Of a stretch of DNA of 64,000 bases, positions 58,781 through 64,000 are shown one piece after another. The DNA is from Fulvia fulva (Eukaryota; Ascomycota; Dothideomycetes; Mycosphaerellales; Mycosphaerellaceae). The notes under the pieces were generated by a model. It was not told the DNA's origin. It did no database searches and was given only the letters and a program-made list of their open reading frames with translations. The translations under genes and the position numbers were made by a program. Position 1 is the first letter of the stretch. Every line of letters begins with the position of its first letter. The stretch is from the NCBI RefSeq assembly GCF_020509005.1, contig NC_063018.1:3906001-3970000 (forward strand), in the 5' to 3' direction.

Positions 58781-61413
58781 TACTAGAAAGTCTAACGAAG
58801 GCCTATAGGCCTTATAGGGAGGCCATAATCCTAGAAGGGATAGAAGACTCGGATAGCGACGAAGATAATACCCCGGAGGCTTTAGGCTCTAATAAGGGTA
58901 AGGAAAGAGTACGACGAAATGACTAAGAAGAGGATGACTTAAATAAGGGTACTATAACGTTAGGAATGCCCTATAGTCCGGATGCGATAGCAGCCTTATT
59001 TAGCCGTCTTACTATTACTATAGAAAATGTAGGACCTCGCTTCCCTACTCTAGGGAGTCCGGAAAACCCCCTCTTTAATAGTAGGAACGCTACTGAATTC
59101 TAGGAGAGGTTTAATGACCTTATAGACTAGTATCTACTAAGGCTATTAATTAAGAAAGACAACTTCTAGGGTCGTTTCGAGCGTAACTACGAGACTACTA
59201 TCCGACGTTTAGTAATAAGGTTAGAGGGATAGTAAGTGAGGCGGAGCACCTTTAGGAGGTCCTTCTTAGCTAAATTTTCGAGATTCGATACCTATTCGAT
59301 GTTAGGAAGTCGAGAATATCTAGAAGAGATAGTCCGGGACGAGTAAGGGAAAAGCCCTAAGGAACAGGATATAAAGGAGTTTATCCGTCTCTTCGTGGCC
59401 TCTAGTGACCTAATTGATCCCGAAGACCTCGATAATAGCTCCCGTAGCCGTCTTCTACTTTAGGGGCTCCTAGAGTTAGTTACTAAGGCAGTTTATAAGA
59501 AATATAGGCTCTATAAAAAGTAGCCTAAGAAGTTTCGGCGCTTTTAAAAGATACTAGACGAGGCGACAAGTATCGCTAATAGTAAAGAAGGATAGAAGGC
59601 CGTATATACGGACTTTCTACTTACTTTACCGTAGCTTTATCGGTCAGTTATAAAGTAGATACCGCGCTTAATCCCTAAGATTAATATACTTAATAAACTA
59701 GCTATTTCCGCTACTATCGACGATGACCTTATTTAGAAAATAGTAGAAATAAGTATTCGGGCTTACTAACGAGGTCGCGCGGCGGAGGTTAGATCCTTTA
59801 ACCCTAGTGAAAATCAAAGGTCTATATAACTAGAAAACCCTAATCGCGTGCCTAAACTATAGGTTTACTTAGTATAGCGCCCGTAGTTATAGAACCGCGA
59901 GTAGTCTAAAGCGCTTAATAGGTACTATTATAACTATAGTAGTACGGAACATTAGGCTAATAGGTACCCCGCGATACTATTCCTTATCTTATAAGGGTAT
60001 GTCCTTTTAGCGACGAATAACTAGTAGTACCTAGGAAAGAAGACCGATCTAAATCCCCTTAAGTTCAACTTCCGACGGGACTATAGTAAACCTAAGCTCC
60101 TTTATATACTTCCGTAGCTTAAGGAACACTATGGCCCGATTCTATTTAATAAGGACATGAAAATCCCTACGCTTCGGAAACAATAGATAGGTCGAGATTA
60201 TATAGGTGTCTTAAGCGTAAAGCTTCCTAACTACTCTAAACCTCTACCTAACAACCGACACCTTATAGAATACGGCCCTTAAGATATTAAATCTAGGTAG
60301 TAACTAACGGCCGCTAGTAGTTACTAGATCTAGTTTAAGGAAGAAGAAGAACCGGCTCTATAAGGGTATAGGATTATAAACTACGACGAGTTTAAGGTTA
60401 AGGCCTACCTAATCTAGAGTAACAAATCTCGAGGCAAAGCTCTAGTAGGCATTATAAAAACCCCGAATCCTCGAACTAGGTCTAGTATATAGGCATTAAG
60501 GGTACGAGCCGAGGCCGCTAAAGCTATATAATAAGAACTTAAAGAGGAGATCCGGTAGGAAGAACTCGGTTAGTAGGAGGTAGAGATAATTAGAGACGCC
60601 GGTTCTAGGGCTAGTAGAAGCTAGTTAACGGTAGCGTTAGGGGAGACTCTTAGAAGGACACCTAACTCTCGAGCAGAGTTAAGGCCTACGCCCTCGGAAC
60701 AGCCGGTAGGGCCTACTAACGCCCTATTCGTATAGCGTAAACGGTTATAGAATATAAAGACGATAAGGATTAATAACTACGTCCGATAGTACGGTATAGG
60801 AGATAGGCCCGTTACTAAGGAGGAGGGAGTGACCTATTAGATTAATCAAATCCTTTAGACTACGTTTCTAAACGTTAATACCCGGGACTAGTTTCGGTAT
60901 AGTCGCTAGTTTAAAACTGCCTTGTTTAGGAGAGTAGTAAATACCCCTAATCTATAGTCTAAGCTTACTACCGTCCGTAAGTTAGCTAGCTAAGAAGGGA
61001 CTGAAGTCCGTACGAGTTATGTCGCTACCTATAAAGACGAGGAAGAAGCCGCTAATAAAGAAGTCTTTCGGGATAATTATTAAGCTCGCTTTATAGGTAT
61101 GTTCTTAACGATATTATATAGTAAGGATGCTATCCCTACCGCCGAGTTATACGAAAACATTAAAAAGATCGGTCTCTCTAGTATACTAGACGATTTTGTA
61201 ATAGTACCTAGCCCTTAGGTAGTTACCGAGCTTAGGACTAGTAAAGGTCAGACTCGAGCCCTACTTAACGGGGGATCTAAAGTCAATATTATAAGTCCGA
61301 GGATAGTATATAAGTTTGGCTTACCTATCGTACCTAGCGCCTACTTGTCCTTTCGAGGAGCGGGTAGAAGAGCGAAGTTTAAGGGGGTAATTTCAAAGCT
61401 TAACACTTAGGTG
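58780..61413 (+). pseudogene. Gypsy-2 gag and aspartic protease, RIP-degraded and truncated
   Basis: Reading through stops, the plus strand gives an acidic N-terminus (SDEDNTPEAL) and a capsid-like domain (EF.ERFNDLID.YLLRLLIKKDNF near 59100-59165; KEFIRLFVASSDLIDPEDLD near 59370). A long charged linker follows. A retroviral-type protease core RALLNGGSKVNIISPRIVYKFGL lies near 61255-61320, and there the catalytic Asp of D-[ST/G]-G is Asn (AAC; GAC to AAC is a RIP change). The sequence stops after the protease. No reverse transcriptase follows, so the element was truncated or interrupted at about 61413. Confidence 0.7.
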
Positions 61414-62513
61414 TTTAGTATATACTACTAGAGGTCGACGACGAGAATCACCTATACGTAGTGTCGGCTACGAACCTCTCGTCTAGCTACGAGAGAGCCA
61501 AGTATTCTCACGCTAGAGCGTCGTGGGCGCGGCGGGCGCGTAACGTAGGCGAAGCCGCGGCGAACAGAGGACTACTAGTAAAACGGGTATGAAAACCATC
61601 CGACGAGCGTGTACTCGTGTCGGGAGCGAGTCCCTCTTCTTTCTACGTGTAAGAAGGGCGCGGAACCGTGGCCTATACGCTCGATAGGACACCTCTAGTA
61701 TAAGTGTAGAATTTTCACCTCCGGAGACCGTAAACCGAGCGGGCTAAGCGACGAACATTAGACGAGCGGACTATAGAACAACAACTGAGCGGACTATGTA
61801 ACGGCGTCGAGCGGACTACGAAACAATCTGGTGTTTACTAGCGGGCAATGCGGTAGGTAGGTGGACACGCGACGAAGCCTATAAGGGCCTATTAAACACC
61901 CGGTATAGGAACGAGGGTTTTGCCTAAGGTACTACCTGTCCCGCTACACAACGCACCTAGTCTGACATAGTAGATTACGACGAGGAAAAGACGATAGCCT
62001 AAGCAAGGAAAAGACGGCTATTAGGACGGGGAAAAGACGTATAATGCAAGTAGATTAGTTCTGTAATCGGGGAGGATCGAGGGCAGGGTAATAAGGAACT
62101 TCATATTGGTTAGTAGGTAGAAACGTAAGGAGTACGCTGCCCGGCGTAGTGTGTGCCCCGAGCAAACCTACGAGGCATAGACGGCCGCTTTCTAGAGATA
62201 GGCTACGGTAACGCGAAGGGCGTCAAAACCTAGGGCGTGGTATACACTAGTAGCGTCGGCTGACACTGTCTATATAGCCCGAGAGGACGGATACGCATGT
62301 CGGTCAATAGAGAGCACTAAAGGGCTTAGGCCTATAGAGGTAGATATTGGCTTAAGGAGCAAACAGGGAGGGAGGGCGTAGAGGGAAGCTTTTGCTCCGG
62401 GCTAACCTCTCGAAACGAGGCTATACGGTGGTACTAGATGAGTAGGAAAGCGCGGTTAAGACTTGTCACCTTATCTCGTAGCTAGCTTACTAAATACGAT
62501 TCCTTCCTTGCCC
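61414..62513. other. GC-richer island of unknown nature with short tandem repeats
   Basis: This is about 1.1 kb with more GC and more intact CpA than its surroundings. It contains a hairpin CTCTCGT-CTAGCT-ACGAGAG (near 61480-61505). Four ~21-bp units built on GAGCGGACTA lie between about 61735 and 61830, and a triplicated GGAAAAGACG-like unit lies near 61980-62040. No open frame of useful length and no recognised domain is present. It lies between the broken Gypsy-2 and the 5' end of LINE B3. It may be an LTR or the non-coding part of an unidentified element, younger than its neighbours. Confidence 0.4.
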
Positions 62514-64000
62514 AAGATTCTACGGCGACCGTAAGGCTAGCCTATACCGGAACTAACTAGCGGCGGTCGGGCACAAGCGCCCTAGGGCCGAGAACGATGT
62601 AAAGGATGCGCAACCTAGGGCGTACGGGAGGCCACGTGCTCTACTAGCTACGGCGAGGGAATCTAACTAGGCCCGGCTCCCCTTTAGTATATAGCCGATA
62701 GGCGTAGACTAGGACGTATAGGGCAGTAGGACATAGGACGATATAGAGGAAATGATTGTCGATGCCGATGACTAGCCTCGACACGCTTAGTATCATCTAG
62801 TATAACGTCAACTATAGCAAGGATATAGTCTAGAACCATTTCCTACACGAGGCGGACCCGCGCGTCTACTACGTCCTTATAATCTAGGAGCTATAGATTA
62901 ACCCGTACTATAAGAGACTAACGACCTACAAGTCACTAGGCTACACGACATGCCTACGAGGCGACGGCAGACCCCGTACGTGCTTCTATATCAGTAAGGA
63001 CATACTAGAATCCGACTAGGAGGTAGTGTACTACGTAGACGAAGAAGGCGGGGGCGATATTACCTCCCTCTACGTAGGTAGCACCTAGATACACAACCTA
63101 TATATACAACCGCTAGCCTCGAGGTCTAGCCGCGACCTAGGGGTCTGTAGACACCTAGACAGTGCGCTCAAGAGACAAGGGTGCCACATCGTAGTAGGAG
63201 ACTTTAACATACACTACCCTTCCTAGGAAAGCCTTATATAGCCGCACCCTATAGCCGACGAAGTACTCGACTTGATGGCGAGCAACGCAATTGCCCTTAA
63301 TACCCCGAAGGACCTAGGCACCTAGAAGAGAGGGGGACTCTAAGGCACGATCGACCTCTCCTAGATCTTAGATAGCCACTACTATACGGTAACCTACTAT
63401 AGGATCGAACATAAACTCGAGGCGTCGTTAGACCACATGCTAGTCAGGACCTCTATTGCGACACAGATACAACGTACACTAACGGGAACCCCTAAGCCAA
63501 ACTAGGGAAAGGCCCACTAGGCCAACATCTAGGCGTACCTCGATGACTCTAAGAGGCTAGTCCAGATCGCGTAGTAGCAATACAACAGTAAAGACGAGAT
63601 AGACGAAGTAGTCTAGGGGTTGATAGACGAAATAAGAAAAGCGACCTTACTTTACGTTCCGCTTACCTAACTAACGACATAGTCTAAACTATACTAGACG
63701 CCGGAGTACACTACGGTAGTAAGAGAAGCAAGGAGAGCCCGCCGGGTATAGACGAGCAGCTATAGCGAGGAGGCCTAGAACGTATATAGGGAGGCATACT
63801 AACAGAAGAAAGCTATAATACGAAGGGAGAAAGCAGTCGGCTAGAGGGCCACAGTAGAAGAAATCGCCGGTAAGCTAGAGAGGATATAGAAGCTAGCGAA
63901 ATGGGCCCGACAGGACCCTACACAGGGCCCCTCCTTCTCTATCCTAGCGCTACAATCGCCTAGTGGCCCGGTTAGCGACCCCGAGGCTAAGGCGCGTCTA
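62514..64000 (+). mobile_element. LINE family B, copy B3, 5'-truncated, continues beyond the window
   Basis: Starting at AAGATTCTACGGCGACCG this matches B2 from about 48420, i.e. inside ORF1, so the first ~1.2 kb is missing (typical LINE 5' truncation). It includes the end of ORF1 and the ORF2 endonuclease (LVGDFN-type VVGDFNIHYPS near 63200) up to the start of the reverse transcriptase linker. It keeps more CpA and TpG than B1 or B2 and is therefore the least mutated B copy here, although stops still interrupt the frame. Confidence 0.85.

Noticed and set aside
16561..64000. Secondary-metabolite cluster or effector genes hidden in the repeat block
   Set aside because: Every recognisable protein segment there belongs to LINE, gypsy, copia or pogo elements, and no other domain was seen.

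Overview
The window looks like a chromosome arm of a filamentous ascomycete (Pezizomycotina, most likely a dothideomycete; the class is inferred from gene style and repeat types and was not tested). It has two very different halves. From 1 to about 16.7 kb it is gene-bearing, with normal base composition, short 50-65 bp introns with GTAAGN-type donors, and genes recognisable by family. From about 16.7 kb to the end it is a block of nested transposable elements. There CpA and TpG are nearly absent, TpA is in great excess and CpG is kept. This is the signature of repeat-induced point mutation (RIP), and nearly every former CAG, CAA or TGG codon now reads as a stop.

Gene half. (1) A two-exon gene of unknown function on the minus strand (945-3180) encodes a 727-residue acidic, Ser-rich, low-complexity protein. 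(2) A four-exon Rho2-type small GTPase lies on the minus strand (5272-6057) and rebuilds cleanly to 199 residues ending in a CVIL prenylation box. (3) The stress-response protein NST1 is divergent from it on the plus strand (6989-10720), and its reading frame continues past the stop codon for 43 more codons. (4) A tandem family of three related genes of unknown function occupies 11.8-16.6 kb: a frameshifted relic, an intact copy (12794-14404), and a copy broken by one in-frame TAG (14950-16560). The last two have exactly the same codon count (537).

Repeat half. After a short ~30-bp minisatellite comes a deleted Fot1/pogo-type DNA transposon with TA target duplications (16847-17996). A LINE of family A then starts at about 18.16 kb and is interrupted near 20.99 kb; its reading frame resumes near 57.58 kb. 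The ~36.6 kb between holds, in nested order, a family-B LINE (B1), a reverse-strand family-A LINE (A2, 14-bp target duplication), a chromodomain Ty3/gypsy element with 184-bp LTRs (28408-46785) that itself carries two Ty1/copia insertions (35130-40745 and 40908-46443), a second family-B LINE (B2), and a third copia element on the minus strand (52109-57527). Target duplications fix most of the insertion order: LINE A1 and the B LINEs are oldest, gypsy and LINE A2 later, copia elements last or nearly so. After 58.2 kb there is the gag-protease part of a second gypsy-like element, a GC-richer unidentified island (61.4-62.5 kb), and a 5'-truncated LINE B3 that runs off the window.

The two halves may interact. 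The stop codons in the third tandem paralogue and in NST1 are both TAG, the type of change RIP makes from CAG, and the broken paralogue is the gene nearest the repeat block. All transposon coding regions here are dead as read, but several elements have complete ends.
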